Below, in pieces: positions 9,764 through 23,885 of a stretch of DNA of 64,000 nt. The first letter of the stretch is position 1; each line of letters opens with the position of its first letter. Source of the DNA: Peribacillus saganii (lineage in GTDB: Bacteria > Bacillota > Bacilli > Bacillales > DSM-1321); assembly GCF_003429095.1 (NCBI RefSeq), contig NZ_QVTE01000030.1:1-64000 (forward strand), given 5' to 3'. A program made the translations under genes and the position numbers. The notes under the pieces were generated by a model. That model was given only the letters and a program-made list of their open reading frames with translations. It had not been told where the DNA came from and did not search any database.

Positions 9764-10792
9764 ATGGCTAATGCGTACAGACAGGCTGGCGTGGATATTG
9801 AAGCAGGCTATGAAGCTGTTTCACGCATGAAAAAGCATGTTCAAAGGACAATGAGACCTGAAGTTTTAAGCGGGATAGGTGGTTTCGGTGGAACGTTTGA
9901 TCTTTCGGCGTTAGGCTTAAAGGAGCCTGTCTTGGTTTCAGGGACCGATGGAGTCGGCACAAAGCTGATGGTTGCTTTAATGGCTGACCGCCATGACACA
10001 ATTGGCATTGACTGTGTAGCGATGTGCGTAAATGATATTGTGGTCCAGGGTGCAGAGCCGCTTTATTTCCTTGACTATATTGCTTGCGGAAAGGCTGAAC
10101 CTGCACGGATAGAAGAGATTGTAAAGGGTGTGGCAGCGGGCTGTGAGGATGCCGGCTGTGCTCTAATTGGCGGTGAAACAGCTGAAATGCCAGGGATGTA
10201 CGCTGAGGAAGATTATGATCTTGCAGGGTTTGCAGTTGGAGCCTGTGAGAAAAAAGAGCTTATTACTGGTGAAACGATTGGTTGCGGTGATGCGGTCATC
10301 GGGCTTGCTTCAAACGGTATTCACAGTAACGGATACTCTCTTGTTCGAAAAATATTATTTGCCGATAATGCGATGAATATGGATGAGTATATCACAGAGC
10401 TAGACAGCACACTTGGTGACGAGCTGCTTAAACCAACACGTATTTACGTTCGTCCTATATTGAAAGCCAAAGAGAATTTTACTTTAAAAGGTATGGCTCA
10501 CATTACTGGCGGAGGATTTATTGAAAATATCCCGCGTATGCTTCCAGAAGGCTTTGGTGTTGAGATCGAGCCAGGTACATGGGAGATTCCACCGGTATTT
10601 AAACTTCTGCAAAGCAAGGGCAACCTTAATGAAGAAGAAATGTACAATATTTTTAATATGGGAATCGGCTTTGTTGTGGTCGTAAAAGAAGAGGAAGCGT
10701 CAGAGTTAGTCTCCTTTTTGAACGAACTCGGAGAGAAAGCAGCTGTAATTGGCAAAGTCACTGACAAAGACGGAGTTTCCTTTCTGAAATAA
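9764..10792 (+). CDS. purM: AIR synthetase (FGAM cyclo-ligase)
   Basis: PurM closes the imidazole ring, turning FGAM into AIR with ATP. The protein (342 residues) has the ATP-binding [11 protein letters not shown] and [10 protein letters not shown] segments, [11 protein letters not shown], and the [15 protein letters not shown] block. It belongs to the same superfamily as each half of PurL. The start follows an AGGAGG site. It is the first gene of the operon separated by an appreciable gap (149 bases, holding a repeat derivative). Confidence 0.97.
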   Translation: MANAYRQAGVDIEAGYEAVSRMKKHVQRTMRPEVLSGIGGFGGTFDLSALGLKEPVLVSGTDGVGTKLMVALMADRHDTIGIDCVAMCVNDIVVQGAEPLYFLDYIACGKAEPARIEEIVKGVAAGCEDAGCALIGGETAEMPGMYAEEDYDLAGFAVGACEKKELITGETIGCGDAVIGLASNGIHSNGYSLVRKILFADNAMNMDEYITELDSTLGDELLKPTRIYVRPILKAKENFTLKGMAHITGGGFIENIPRMLPEGFGVEIEPGTWEIPPVFKLLQSKGNLNEEEMYNIFNMGIGFVVVVKEEEASELVSFLNELGEKAAVIGKVTDKDGVSFLK

Positions 10793-10971
10793 TAGGCTTA
10801 AAAAAGAACTTATCCGAATGGCGTCACCAGTAATTTTAAAGTCCATACCCAACTTATAGTACGGGGCATAATGACGTAGGGTTGTTAAAAAGTAAACTGG
10901 TACAAATAGGTTTGCCCTTCTCAATTCAGAAGGGCAGGGAAGTTTAAAATTTTCTTTGAAACTGCCATACT

Positions 10972-11009
10972 GGGGACCTTAGATTTACACGTTAAGGTTC
11001 TCTTTTTTT
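10972..11009 (+). terminator. Terminator-like hairpin inside the pur operon (purM-purN)
   Basis: GGACCTTA and TAAGGTTC pair across a 10-base loop and are followed by TCTTTTTTT. A second hairpin (TGCCCTTC...GAAGGGCA, 10912-10936) lies upstream. Both sit in the 249-base gap between purM and purN. The pairing includes G-U steps, so termination may be partial, which would lower purN-purH-purD relative to earlier genes. No clear new promoter was seen after it. Confidence 0.6.
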
Positions 11010-11041
11010 GGACTATCTTTTATGGAAATTAGGAGGAGCCT

Positions 11042-11611
11042 ATGAGTAGGATTGCAGTTTTTGCCTCTGGGAACGGGAGCAATTTCCAGGCGATTGTGGA
11101 GGCCATACGTAACAAATTATTAGATGCGACAGTTTGTCTGCTAGTGAGCGACAACCCTGAAGCATTTGCTGTGGATAGGGCGAGGCAGGAAGATATTAAT
11201 ACCTTTATATTTCAGCCGAAACAATATGCCTCCAAAGATGAGTTTGAGAAGGAAATACTTGAACAGCTAAGATTGGAACAGATCGAATTAATTGTCCTTG
11301 CAGGTTATATGAGGTTAATAGGAAACACGCTCCTAAATGCATATCCACGCCATATTATTAATATTCATCCATCTCTGTTACCTGCCTTTCCGGGTAAGGA
11401 TGCAATAGGACAGGCCATTTCGGCAGGAGTAAAGGAAACCGGCGTCACCGTTCATTTCGTCGATGAAGGGATGGATACCGGAACTGTCATAGAGCAGATT
11501 GCGGTTCCTATTTTAGAGAATGACACGAGAGAATCGCTGCAGGAGCGGATTCAGTATAGCGAGCATCAATTTTATCCATCCGTTTTGAAAAAGCTGCTGG
11601 ATCAAGAATAG
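11042..11611 (+). CDS. purN: GAR formyltransferase
   Basis: PurN transfers a formyl group from 10-formyl-THF to GAR. The 189-residue protein has the phosphate loop ASGNGSNFQ and the three catalytic residues of the family: Asn107 and His109 in INIHPSLLP, and Asp145 in DEGMDTG. It starts at ATG 11042 behind AGGAGG. It lies downstream of a terminator-like hairpin, so its expression may be uncoupled from purM. Confidence 0.97.
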   Translation: MSRIAVFASGNGSNFQAIVEAIRNKLLDATVCLLVSDNPEAFAVDRARQEDINTFIFQPKQYASKDEFEKEILEQLRLEQIELIVLAGYMRLIGNTLLNAYPRHIINIHPSLLPAFPGKDAIGQAISAGVKETGVTVHFVDEGMDTGTVIEQIAVPILENDTRESLQERIQYSEHQFYPSVLKKLLDQE

Positions 11612-11638
11612 AAAATTAATCATTTGTGGGGGATAGTC

Positions 11639-13174
11639 ATGAGAAAAAAGGCACTGATCAGCGTATCTGACAAAACAGGCATTATCGATTTTGCAAAAGG
11701 CCTTCAGGAACTGGGCTTTGAAATTATTTCAACAGGTGGTACAAAACAGGCGCTGCAGGACAGCGGTGTTGCAGTAACTGGCATTAGTGACGTGACGGGT
11801 TTCCCTGAAATATTGGATGGCCGTGTGAAAACCTTGCATCCGAATGTCCATGGGGCGCTTTTGGCAAGAGTTGGCGAAGCGGATCATCTTTCACAAATTC
11901 AAGAGCATGGCATTCAACCAATAAGTGTTGTTTGTGTCAATCTTTACCCTTTTAAAGAAACTATCAGCAAACCTGATGTTTCTGTAGAAGAAGCCATTGA
12001 AAATATCGATATTGGCGGACCTTCTATGCTGCGTTCATCCGCTAAAAACCATGAATATGTTGCAGCGGTCGTGGACCCTGCCGATTATAATACAGTTTTA
12101 ACGGAATTAAAGGAAACCGGAGATGTAAATAAAGAAACAAAGAGATGGCTAGCTGCCAAGGTATTCAGGCATACTGCGGCGTACGATGCAATGATTGCCG
12201 AGTATATGACCGAGCTTGTGCAGGAGGAGCAGCCGGAAACGGTGACTATGACATTTGAATTAAAGCAGCCTCTTCGATACGGAGAAAACCCGCATCAGAA
12301 AGCAGCGTTTTATAAAAAGCCTCTTGGCTCATCCTTTTCCATTGCACATGCCGAGCAGCTTCACGGAAAAGAGTTATCATACAATAATATTAATGATGCT
12401 GATGCAGCGCTTCAGATTGTCCGTGAGTTCAACCAGCCTGCAGCAGTAGCCGTTAAACACAGCAACCCATGCGGAGTCGGAACAGGCGAGACAATTGAAG
12501 CAGCGTTTTCTCAGGCTTATCAGGCTGATCCTGTTTCCATCTTTGGCGGCATCGTTGCCTTGAACCGTGAAGTAAATAGAGAAACAGCTGAACAGCTGCA
12601 TGAAATTTTCCTTGAAATTGTTATCGCTCCATCATTCACAAAGGAAGCATTAGAGATTTTAACTAGCAAGAAGAATATCCGGCTCTTAACTGTTTCGTTT
12701 GGAAAGAAAGAAAAGGCTGAGAAAAAACTCTCGTCTATCGAAGGCGGTTTGTTAATTCAGGACAGTGACGAATTCGGGTTTGAACAAGCGGATATTACAG
12801 TACCAACTAAGAGAAAACCAACCGAGGATGAATGGAATGCTCTGAAGCTTGGCTGGAAGGTTGTTAAACATGTTAAGTCAAATGCCATTGTGGTGAGTGA
12901 TGTACAAATGACGCTTGGAATTGGTGCTGGCCAGATGAACCGGGTAGGATCTGCCAGGATTGCCCTGGAACAGGCAGGGGAAAAAGCGAAAGGAAGCGCA
13001 ATGGCATCTGATGCCTTCTTCCCAATGGATGACACCGTTGAGGCTGCAGCAAAGGCAGGAATTACTTCCATCATACAGCCTGGAGGCTCTATTCGGGACG
13101 AAGATTCGATTAAAAAAGCAGATGAATATGGGATTGCGATGGTGTTTACAGGAGTGCGCCATTTTAAACATTAA
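11639..13174 (+). CDS. purH: Bifunctional AICAR formyltransferase / IMP cyclohydrolase
   Basis: PurH carries out the last two steps to IMP. The N-terminal cyclohydrolase domain shows ISVSDKTGI and [15 protein letters not shown]. The C-terminal formyltransferase domain carries [14 protein letters not shown] and the KHSNPCGVG motif with the catalytic Lys-His. I chose the ATG at 11639 (511 residues) with GGGGGA about 6 bases upstream. An in-frame TTG at 11624 would add five residues without a ribosome site. Confidence 0.96.
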   Translation: MRKKALISVSDKTGIIDFAKGLQELGFEIISTGGTKQALQDSGVAVTGISDVTGFPEILDGRVKTLHPNVHGALLARVGEADHLSQIQEHGIQPISVVCVNLYPFKETISKPDVSVEEAIENIDIGGPSMLRSSAKNHEYVAAVVDPADYNTVLTELKETGDVNKETKRWLAAKVFRHTAAYDAMIAEYMTELVQEEQPETVTMTFELKQPLRYGENPHQKAAFYKKPLGSSFSIAHAEQLHGKELSYNNINDADAALQIVREFNQPAAVAVKHSNPCGVGTGETIEAAFSQAYQADPVSIFGGIVALNREVNRETAEQLHEIFLEIVIAPSFTKEALEILTSKKNIRLLTVSFGKKEKAEKKLSSIEGGLLIQDSDEFGFEQADITVPTKRKPTEDEWNALKLGWKVVKHVKSNAIVVSDVQMTLGIGAGQMNRVGSARIALEQAGEKAKGSAMASDAFFPMDDTVEAAAKAGITSIIQPGGSIRDEDSIKKADEYGIAMVFTGVRHFKH

Positions 13175-13292
13175 AAGCGCAAGTATCCTGGCAAGGAAGA
13201 ATGGCTAAGGTCGTTTAACTTAGACCGTGTGCAGCCTTCGTCCTGTCGAGACGTCGGCAATCGGCGCTATACATCTAGACATGTTTAAAAAG
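13175..13292 (-). repeat. Degenerate dispersed repeat between purH and purD
   Basis: Starting right after the purH stop, AAGCGCAAG, GGAAGAATGGCTAAGGTCG, GTCCTGTCGAGACG and finally CATCTAGACATG follow the order of the reverse-complemented 57 kb repeat, with the middle deleted or rearranged. The copy occupies most of the purH-purD gap, so the repeat has entered the operon at least twice without breaking a gene. Confidence 0.65.
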
Positions 13293-13313
13293 TTAAACTT
13301 ACCTATCTATTAA

Positions 13314-14715
<1,402 letters not shown>

Positions 14716-14930
14716 ATGCTCAACTCCTTTTGAGTAACTTGAGAAGATATGTAAAAAACGAGTAGAAAGAGACAAGCCGAATTAAGCAAAAAATCTATTA
14801 ATCAAACGATTGAACAGCGTATTTTAACGAAGAAAATAATTAAGTGAAGCTGTGATTGATGTAAGGGACGCCTAGCCTATTTGTTCTGGTAATCGGAATA
14901 CCACAACCATAAAAATCGCTTTCTGTTTCA

Positions 14931-14980
14931 AAAAGAGGCTGTTCGTATTTCAGATGAAATGCGCCAACAGCCTCTTTTAT
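14931..14980. terminator. Bidirectional terminator
   Basis: AAAAGAGGCTGTT (14931-14943) pairs with AACAGCCTCTTTT (14966-14978). Runs of A before and T after let it work on both strands. It serves the minus-strand gene ending at 14981 and could stop pur read-through. Confidence 0.85.
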
Positions 14981-15238
14981 TTAATAAGATTGATTTTCTA
15001 TTCTATCGTCCTTATTTTCACTACCCGTCATTCCCTTGCTTTCAGTAAGCATTTCCGTTACAGGACAGTAGCGAAGGATACCTTCTCCTACCTTCATACC
15101 TGCTATTAAGGCAACTAACAAAGCTGAGCCGCGCCGCCGCCTTTTTATCATTTTAGCCGTGGACCATGAAAGTAAGGTGAAGCCGCATGTTATTCGGATT
15201 AAGGCATTCATTGTGCCAATATTTTGTTTGACGTCCAT
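14981..15238 (-). CDS. DUF2892 (YgaP-like transmembrane) protein
   Basis: The protein of 85 residues starts MDVKQNIGTMNALIRITCGF and matches the DUF2892 family, a two-helix membrane module also found at the C-terminus of the YgaP rhodanese. Helices are at about residues 13-28 and 41-55, the second ending in KVGEGILRYCPVTEM with the family's CPV motif. I use the ATG at 15238 with GGAGAAGG upstream; a GTG seven codons earlier lies within that site. Function is unknown, possibly linked to sulfur metabolism by family context only. Confidence 0.75.
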   Translation of the reverse strand: MDVKQNIGTMNALIRITCGFTLLSWSTAKMIKRRRRGSALLVALIAGMKVGEGILRYCPVTEMLTESKGMTGSENKDDRIENQSY

Positions 15239-15400
15239 TTCCACCTTCTCCTTCACAAATTAATCACATTAATTTTGTAAAACTTTAATGTGTTAAACGG
15301 TAAAATATGTTAGTATATAGGAAAAACAATTAATTGCACTATCTGTATATTTAAAAACATTTTATATATGCACTGATCCGTGCCTAATGGAGGGATGTTC

Positions 15401-17143
15401 ATGCTGGAACAGCGCTACAGGTGGAAAAACAAGCATCTGCGTGAGCATATTGCCGTGCTGGACGGTTTACATGCACCACATATTCTGCTTAAAAATGCAA
15501 CTTACTTAAATCAGGTGTTAAGAAAATGGATAACCGCAAACATTTGGATTTATGACGACCGTATCATATATGTTGGGAGTAACTTGCCTGAAAATATTGA
15601 AGGTACCGAAATTATCGACTGTGAGAAACGATTTTTAGTCCCAGGTTACATAGAACCCCATAGCCATCCATTTCAATTATATAATCCCCACACACTTTCT
15701 CGTTATGCGTCCCATTTTGGAACGACAACACTTATAAATGATAACATGGTGCTTTTTTTACAACCCGACAAAAAGAAAGCGTTTTCTTTATTGAGGGAAT
15801 TTCGGAATTTGCCTGTGTCTATGTATTGGTGGTGCCGTTTTGATGCACAAACGGAAATTCAGCGTGAGGAAAATGTCTTTTCCCATACGAATGTTAAGAC
15901 CTGGCTTGAGCATGATGCCGTCCTTCAGGGAGGGGAATTGACTGGCTGGCCCAAGCTTCTGGATGGCGATGATATGATGCTTCACTGGATTCAGGAAGCA
16001 AAGAGGATGAGAAAGCAGATTGAGGGCCATTTTCCGGGGGCATCCGAGAAAACGCTTTCAAAAATGATGCTTTTAGGGGCGGATTGTGACCATGAAGCGA
16101 TGACCGGAGAAGAAGTTATGTCTCGGCTTATGCAGGGATATGCGGTTTCGTTGCGAAACTCATCGATTCGTCCTGATTTGCCTAAGCTTTTGCGGGAGAT
16201 TCAGGAATTGGGAATTGATCAGTTCGATAAATTCTTTTATACAACGGACGGTTCTCCTCCGGCTTTTTATGAAGAAGGTTTTATCGATGTTTTAATCAAG
16301 ATTGCCATTGAGGCGGGTGTTCCTGTCATTGATGCCTATAATATGGCAACGATCAATATTGCCAGGTACTACAATATAGAATATTTGCACGGCAACATTG
16401 CAACCGGACGGGTTGCTAACATCAATTTCCTTGAAAGCCCCGATAATCCTACACCTGTGTCCGTCCTTGCAAAAGGCATGTGGGTAAAACGAAACGGAAT
16501 TGCTTGTGAGGACACACAGAAGGTGGATTGGAAGTCCTTTGGTTTTGAGCCGCTTGTCCTTGATTGGGAAATAGACCAGGACGATCTTCAGTTTTCCATG
16601 CCTTTCGGGATACAGATGGTTAATGATGTTATTACCAAGCCCTATTCTGTTTCTACAGATATGTCCTATGAAGAGCTTTCTTTTGATCATGACGAGTGTT
16701 TCTTCATGATGATAGACCGAAATGGCAAATGGAGAATCAATACCGTATTAAAGGGCTTTGCTACAAAGCTGCACGGTTTTGCCAGCTCCTATTCCAGCAC
16801 AGGCGATATAGTGTTAATCGGCAAGAAAAAAAGTGATATGATGGCGGCCTTTAAGCGGCTGAAGGAGATCGGTGGAGGGATTGTTCTAACAGAAAATGAA
16901 AGCCCAATCTATGAAATGCCGTTGTCGCTTCAGGGAATAATGTCAGATAAACCTGTAGAGCTGCTGATAAAAGAGGAAAAAGAACTGAAAAGTCTTCTTC
17001 AGGAAAGAGGATATTCCTTCTCTGATCCTGTTTATACACTGCTATTCTTTTCATCGACCCACTTGCCTTATATTCGGATTACGCCAAGTGGCTTGTATGA
17101 TGTTATGAATAAAAAAGTACTCTTCCCTGCAATAATGCGTTAA
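15401..17143 (+). CDS. yerA: Adenine deaminase-like amidohydrolase YerA
   Basis: This is a 580-residue member of the amidohydrolase superfamily, closest in length and context to B. subtilis YerA, a putative adenine deaminase (adenine to hypoxanthine plus ammonia). The metal-binding HxH is in VPGYIEPHSHP (His87, His89). FHGTTTLINDN-like segment HFGTTTLINDN, EGHFPGASEKTL and FYTTDGSPP follow in family order. The ATG at 15401 has AATGGAGGG upstream; earlier in-frame starts lie inside that site. Being next to the purine operon fits salvage. YerA itself is less well characterised than AdeC, so substrate is inferred. Confidence 0.85.
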   Translation: MLEQRYRWKNKHLREHIAVLDGLHAPHILLKNATYLNQVLRKWITANIWIYDDRIIYVGSNLPENIEGTEIIDCEKRFLVPGYIEPHSHPFQLYNPHTLSRYASHFGTTTLINDNMVLFLQPDKKKAFSLLREFRNLPVSMYWWCRFDAQTEIQREENVFSHTNVKTWLEHDAVLQGGELTGWPKLLDGDDMMLHWIQEAKRMRKQIEGHFPGASEKTLSKMMLLGADCDHEAMTGEEVMSRLMQGYAVSLRNSSIRPDLPKLLREIQELGIDQFDKFFYTTDGSPPAFYEEGFIDVLIKIAIEAGVPVIDAYNMATINIARYYNIEYLHGNIATGRVANINFLESPDNPTPVSVLAKGMWVKRNGIACEDTQKVDWKSFGFEPLVLDWEIDQDDLQFSMPFGIQMVNDVITKPYSVSTDMSYEELSFDHDECFFMMIDRNGKWRINTVLKGFATKLHGFASSYSSTGDIVLIGKKKSDMMAAFKRLKEIGGGIVLTENESPIYEMPLSLQGIMSDKPVELLIKEEKELKSLLQERGYSFSDPVYTLLFFSSTHLPYIRITPSGLYDVMNKKVLFPAIMR

Positions 17144-17229
17144 TATATAAGAGTGATAATAGATAGAGATAATATATAAGATGACCTAGGGGAAATATAG
17201 CTCTTTTTAAAGAGCGGGGAGTGTCCTAT

Positions 17230-18273
17230 ATGAAGCTAAAAACCGTTGCATGTTTGCTTGCGATGTCGCTTATGGCTGCGGGTTGTAACAAAGATGTGGG
17301 GAAAGAAACGCCAAAAATAGATAAAGAGGACGTTAAGTTTGAAAAAGAGGTAAGTGCTGAGGAGGAGTTTGTGAACCAATATCCGTTGACAGGGATTGGC
17401 ACAGATGAAAGTATTGAAAGCAGGGCAATAGCAGTAATGGTAAATAACCATCCGAAAGCCCGCCCCCAGACAGGCCTGTCAAAAGCGGATATCGTATATG
17501 AAATGCTTGCTGAAGGGGATGTCACCAGGTTCCTGGCTGTATTTCAGAGTGAAAGACCAGAAAAGATAGGACCTGTCCGGAGTGCCCGTGATTATTATAT
17601 CCGGATTGCAAAAGGGCTCAATGGTATTTTTATTGCCCATGGCTACAGTCCGGATGCGAAAAAACTGTTAGATAGCGGTTATATCGATCATTTAAATGGT
17701 ATGGAGTATGATGGAACCCTTTTTAAAAGGGCAAGCTTTCGCCAGGCACCACATAATTCCTACATAACCTTTGAAAAGATAGAAAAAGGGATAAGTGATA
17801 ATTCATTTGATGGCAAATCCGCACCTAAAGCTTTTACATTTTTAACAGAAGAACAGATAGAGAGCCTGATGGGAGAAGAGGCTGTATCTATTAAGGTTGC
17901 ATATGGTTCCCCTGTTTTCGATTCAACCTTTGAATATGATGAGGGTGCAGGGAAGTTTATCCGGTATTCTGATGGGGAACAGACGGTAGACTCTGAGACT
18001 AAGGAGCCCGTAGCCATTGACAATGTATTGGTCATTGAGGCACCTCACCAAGTAATTGACAAAGCCGGACGGCGAGATATTGATTTTAAGGCTGGCGGCA
18101 AAGCCATTCTGCTGCAAAAAGGGAAGATGAATGAAGCCGAATGGCGGAATATCGATGGGAGAATCGTACCATTCCAGGAGGGCAAAGAGGCAGGGCTAAT
18201 GCCAGGAAAAACCTGGATCGCTGTTGTTTCGGAAGCAGGAATAGCCAACGATATTACTTTAAACAGCAATTAA
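17230..18273 (+). CDS. yerB: DUF3048 lipoprotein YerB
   Basis: The 347-residue secreted lipoprotein has a signal peptide with lipobox LMAAGC (Cys19), an acidic linker, then DUF3048 (YPLTGIG, AVMVNNHPKARPQTGL, EKIGPVRSARDYYI) and a C-terminal half with ITLN near the end. B. subtilis YerB sits at the same locus; its molecular role is unknown. I chose the ATG at 17230 with GGGGAG 9 bases upstream rather than the GTG at 17221. Expected location is the outer face of the cytoplasmic membrane. Confidence 0.85.
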   Translation: MKLKTVACLLAMSLMAAGCNKDVGKETPKIDKEDVKFEKEVSAEEEFVNQYPLTGIGTDESIESRAIAVMVNNHPKARPQTGLSKADIVYEMLAEGDVTRFLAVFQSERPEKIGPVRSARDYYIRIAKGLNGIFIAHGYSPDAKKLLDSGYIDHLNGMEYDGTLFKRASFRQAPHNSYITFEKIEKGISDNSFDGKSAPKAFTFLTEEQIESLMGEEAVSIKVAYGSPVFDSTFEYDEGAGKFIRYSDGEQTVDSETKEPVAIDNVLVIEAPHQVIDKAGRRDIDFKAGGKAILLQKGKMNEAEWRNIDGRIVPFQEGKEAGLMPGKTWIAVVSEAGIANDITLNSN

Positions 18274-18302
18274 TGAGCTAATACGATAAAAGGAGTCACT
18301 CT

Positions 18303-18590
18303 ATGCAAATTGATAAACTAAGAGGCAAAGAACTCGATCAGTTATTTTTAGCTATTCTATCATTAAAGGATCTTGAAGAGTGTTACCGTTTCTTTGATGA
18401 TTTGTGTACGGTAAATGAAATCCAGTCCCTGGCCCAGCGGCTTGAAGTGGCACGTATGCTGCAGGAAGGGAAAACGTATCATAAAATCGAAACCGAGACA
18501 GGTGCAAGCACAGCAACGATTTCACGCGTAAAACGGTGCTTGAACTATGGAAACGATGCCTATACAATGGCATTGGATCGTTTAAAGTAA
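18303..18590 (+). CDS. yerC: TrpR-family regulator YerC/YecD
   Basis: A 95-residue TrpR-superfamily protein. It has an all-helical dimerisation region (FLAILSLKDLEECYRFFDDL), then the helix-turn-helix VNEIQSLAQRLEVARML and TYHKIETETGASTATISRVKRCL. It matches the YerC/YecD family of Gram-positives, whose target genes are not well defined. AAAGGAG precedes the ATG. It follows yerB by 29 bases and probably shares its transcript, ending at the terminator that follows. Confidence 0.88.
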   Translation: MQIDKLRGKELDQLFLAILSLKDLEECYRFFDDLCTVNEIQSLAQRLEVARMLQEGKTYHKIETETGASTATISRVKRCLNYGNDAYTMALDRLK

Positions 18591-18594
18591 AATA

Positions 18595-18633
18595 AAGCAG
18601 GCAGGGATTACTTAATCTCTGCCTGCTTTTTTA
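18595..18633 (+). terminator. Terminator after yerC
   Basis: AAGCAGGCAGGGATTA and TAATCTCTGCCTGCTT form a long stem with a short loop followed by a T run. It ends the yerA-yerB-yerC segment. Confidence 0.9.
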
Positions 18634-18816
18634 TGTAATCCTGAGAAAACCGGATAATTTTTTCAAAAATTCGTTCACTTTTTGCTGCATTGTCCATGAA
18701 CAGATCTTCCTTATTTTTAAAATAGGGAAATTTAGAGTCTGCTTTGCTTTTTTCTGGCCTAATGAAGCAAAGGGGATAATTTACAGTGAATAGTCTTTTT
18801 TCTTGAAAAACAGAAA

Positions 18817-18825
18817 TGATATAAT
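18817..18825 (+). promoter_or_regulatory. Extended -10 promoter for pcrB-pcrA-ligA-camS
   Basis: TGATATAAT is a perfect extended -10 element (TGnTATAAT), 34 bases before the pcrB start and after the yerC terminator. The -35 region is T-rich and poor, as is common when the TG extension is present. Confidence 0.6.
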
Positions 18826-18858
18826 GGTGTAATGGGAATTAGAATGGGAGGCTTTACA

Positions 18859-19542
18859 ATGTACGATTATCGCGAGTGGAAGCATGTTTTCAAACTCGAT
18901 CCTAATAAACAAATAAGTGATGAAGCATTGGAACGGGTGTGTGAATCAGGTACCGACGCGATTATTGTCGGCGGCACGGACGGCGTGACCATTGAGAATG
19001 TACTCGATTTGATGGCAAGGATTCGCCGTTATACTGTGCCGTGTGTTTTGGAAGTTTCGTCTGTTGAATCGGTTTCACCCGGTTTTGACTTATATTTTAT
19101 TCCAACAGTACTGAACAGTTCTGATCCAAATTGGATGATGAAACTTCATCATCAAGCGGTCAAAGAGTACGGAGAAATAATGAATTGGGACGAAATTTAT
19201 GTCGAGGGCTACTGTATTTTAAATCCCGATTGCAAAGCGGCAGCGTTAACGAATGCAGCTGCTGAAATGGATGATGAAGATGTGCTGGCGTATGCAATGA
19301 TGGCTGAAAGAATGTTCCGTCTGCCAATCTTTTATATGGAATATAGCGGCACATACGGGGATCCCAAGCTGGTAGAAAGGGTAAAACACATCTTGGATAG
19401 CACCGTACTTTTTTATGGCGGAGGCATTAAAACCGCTATACAAGCGGCGGAAATGGGGAAACTGGCTGATGTCATTGTTGTGGGCAACATTATATATGAA
19501 AATTTGGACGAAGCGTTACAAACAGTTTCCGCAGTAAAATAG
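18859..19542 (+). CDS. pcrB: Heptaprenylglyceryl phosphate synthase
   Basis: PcrB transfers a heptaprenyl chain to glycerol-1-phosphate, making the archaeal-type ether lipid precursor of Bacillaceae. The TIM-barrel protein has 228 residues, the family norm. Features include [42 protein letters not shown] and the phosphate-binding VLFYGGGIK and [11 protein letters not shown] ends. GGGAGG lies 8 bases before the ATG at 18859; an earlier in-frame ATG at 18832 has no ribosome site. It opens the pcrB-pcrA-ligA-camS operon. Confidence 0.95.
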   Translation: MYDYREWKHVFKLDPNKQISDEALERVCESGTDAIIVGGTDGVTIENVLDLMARIRRYTVPCVLEVSSVESVSPGFDLYFIPTVLNSSDPNWMMKLHHQAVKEYGEIMNWDEIYVEGYCILNPDCKAAALTNAAAEMDDEDVLAYAMMAERMFRLPIFYMEYSGTYGDPKLVERVKHILDSTVLFYGGGIKTAIQAAEMGKLADVIVVGNIIYENLDEALQTVSAVK

Positions 19543-19606
19543 ATGTATGTAAAGAAAAATTTTAGTATAATGAATGGAACAAATGTTCTGATATGGTGGT
19601 GCTTAT

Positions 19607-21841
19607 ATGCAATATTTAAGTGATAAATTACTGGCAGGGTTAAACGAGCAGCAGCAGCAAGCGGTTAAATGCACGGATGGCCCTTTATTGATCATGGCCG
19701 GGGCGGGAAGCGGAAAAACGCGTGTGCTTACACATCGGATTGCCTACTTGATGGTTGAAAAACAAGTAGCCCCCTGGAATATCCTTGCGATTACTTTTAC
19801 AAATAAAGCAGCACGGGAGATGAAAGAGCGGATTAGCAGTATTCTTGGAGGAGCTGCAGAAGAAATCTGGGTTTCTACTTTCCACTCGATGTGTGTCAGG
19901 ATTTTAAGAAGAGATATTGACCGGATCGGCTACAACAGGAACTTTTCAATCCTGGATACAACAGATCAGCAATCGGTTATTAAGCAAATCTTGAAGGATA
20001 AAAATATTGATCCGAAGAAATTTGATCACCGGGCGATTCTGGGATCTATCAGCTCGGCAAAGAATGAACTGATTACCCCTGAAGAATATAGCAAAAATGC
20101 TGGCGGTTATTATGACCAAGTAGCTTCAGAGGTCTATACAGAGTATCAAAAACGACTCCGCAAAAACCAAGCCCTTGATTTTGATGATCTGATTATGATG
20201 ACGATCCATCTATTTCAGCGGGTGCCTGAGGTACTGGAATATTACCAGCGAAAGTTCCAGTACATACATGTGGACGAGTATCAGGATACGAACCGCGCTC
20301 AATATATGCTTGTAAAACAGATGGCCTCCCGGTTCAAGAATCTATGTGTTGTAGGGGACTCGGACCAGTCTATCTATGGCTGGAGGGGCGCTGATATCGC
20401 GAATATCCTTTCATTTGAAAAAGATTATTCTAGCGCCAATATGATTTTTCTTGAACAAAACTACCGTTCAACAAAAAGGATACTGCAGGCAGCAAACAAA
20501 GTTATTGAAAACAACAGTAACCGTAAACCAAAGAATCTGTGGACAGAAAATGCCGAGGGAAGTAAGATTTTTTATTTGCGCGCTGAGAGTGAACAGGGAG
20601 AAGCGCAATTTGTAGCCGGAAAGATTCTCGAACTTGTTAAACAAGGCGACAAGACGTTCTCTGATATTGCCATCTTATATAGAACGAATGCCCAATCGCG
20701 TGTAATGGAGGAAGTCTTGCTTAAGTCCAACATCCAGTACAGTATTGTCGGAGGCATTAAATTCTATGACAGAAAAGAAATTAAAGATATTCTTGCTTAT
20801 CTGCGGCTGATTGCAAATCCGGATGATGATATCTCGCTTCGCCGTGTGATCAATGTGCCAAAACGGGGAATTGGTGCAACGTCACTCGACAAAATAGCTG
20901 ATTTTGCAATGATGAATGATCTGTCAATCTATCAGGCGCTCCAGGAAATTGAACAGATTGGTGTCAGTCCGAAAATTACAAAGGCCGCAAGAGAGTTCCG
21001 TGACTTAATTGGCGGATATACACAAATGCAAGAATACCTTTCGGTTACTGAGCTTGTGGAAGAAGTGCTTCAAAAGGCAGGATACCGAGAAATGCTGGAA
21101 GCGGAGAAGTCTTTGGAATCGCAAAGCCGTCTGGAAAACCTGGACGAATTTTTGTCCGTAACCAAGAACTTTGAAGAAAAAAATGATGATAAATCGCTGG
21201 TTGCTTTTCTAACTGATTTGGCATTAGTAGCTGACATTGATCAGTTGGACAGCAATGATACGGCCTCTCAGGATACGATTACCTTAATGACTCTTCACTC
21301 TGCAAAGGGGCTGGAATTCCCAGTTGTATTCTTAATGGGAATGGAAGAAGGAGTCTTCCCGCATAGCCGCTCATTAATTGATGAGGGAGAGATGGAAGAA
21401 GAGCGCCGTCTTGCATATGTAGGCATTACCCGTGCTGAAAAAGAGCTTTATATTACGAATGCGCAGATGAGGACCTTATTCGGCAGGACTAATATGAACC
21501 CTGTCTCCCGGTTTATTGCCGAAATTCCGGAGGAGCTTGTGGAGGACTTGATGCCGAAGAAAAGTGTCCCAAGTTTTATGTCATCTTCCCGTTCTTCCTC
21601 GCAGCAGGCTAACCCGAGGAGGGCCGGGGCGTTCGCCCGTCCAGTGAATGCCCCGTCCTCTACCGGCGGAGACGAAATTGGGTGGAAAGTCGGCGATAAA
21701 GCTTCCCATAAGAAATGGGGCGTAGGAACTGTTGTCAGCGTTAAGGGAGAAGGAGAGGGCAAGGAACTGGATATTGCTTTTCCTAGCCCGACTGGCATCA
21801 AACGATTGCTTGCCAAATTTGCGCCAATTACGAAAGAGTAA
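19607..21841 (+). CDS. pcrA: ATP-dependent 3'-5' DNA helicase PcrA
   Basis: PcrA (744 residues) is the essential UvrD-type SF1A helicase of Gram-positives, acting in repair, rolling-circle replication and removal of RecA and RNA polymerase. Motif I AGAGSGKT is at residues 31-38. Motif [10 protein letters not shown] is at about 222-229, followed by [16 protein letters not shown], the QNYRST motif and, late, [17 protein letters not shown] and [12 protein letters not shown]. The C-terminal tail, rich in Ser and Ala, ends in the Tudor-like [19 protein letters not shown] segment that binds RNA polymerase in relatives. Confidence 0.97.
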   Translation: MQYLSDKLLAGLNEQQQQAVKCTDGPLLIMAGAGSGKTRVLTHRIAYLMVEKQVAPWNILAITFTNKAAREMKERISSILGGAAEEIWVSTFHSMCVRILRRDIDRIGYNRNFSILDTTDQQSVIKQILKDKNIDPKKFDHRAILGSISSAKNELITPEEYSKNAGGYYDQVASEVYTEYQKRLRKNQALDFDDLIMMTIHLFQRVPEVLEYYQRKFQYIHVDEYQDTNRAQYMLVKQMASRFKNLCVVGDSDQSIYGWRGADIANILSFEKDYSSANMIFLEQNYRSTKRILQAANKVIENNSNRKPKNLWTENAEGSKIFYLRAESEQGEAQFVAGKILELVKQGDKTFSDIAILYRTNAQSRVMEEVLLKSNIQYSIVGGIKFYDRKEIKDILAYLRLIANPDDDISLRRVINVPKRGIGATSLDKIADFAMMNDLSIYQALQEIEQIGVSPKITKAAREFRDLIGGYTQMQEYLSVTELVEEVLQKAGYREMLEAEKSLESQSRLENLDEFLSVTKNFEEKNDDKSLVAFLTDLALVADIDQLDSNDTASQDTITLMTLHSAKGLEFPVVFLMGMEEGVFPHSRSLIDEGEMEEERRLAYVGITRAEKELYITNAQMRTLFGRTNMNPVSRFIAEIPEELVEDLMPKKSVPSFMSSSRSSSQQANPRRAGAFARPVNAPSSTGGDEIGWKVGDKASHKKWGVGTVVSVKGEGEGKELDIAFPSPTGIKRLLAKFAPITKE

Positions 21842-21854
21842 CTATTTTGCCTAA

Positions 21855-23873
<2,019 letters not shown>

Positions 23874-23885
23874 GAGGTGTAAGTT

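Noticed and set aside
18602-18840. Minus-strand open frame under the pcrB promoter region ending EKIIRFSQDYIKKQAEIK
   Set aside because: Looks partly coding, but the only ATG leaves 30 residues, there is no ribosome site, and its end lies in the yerC terminator. Could be a decayed tail; not supported enough to call.
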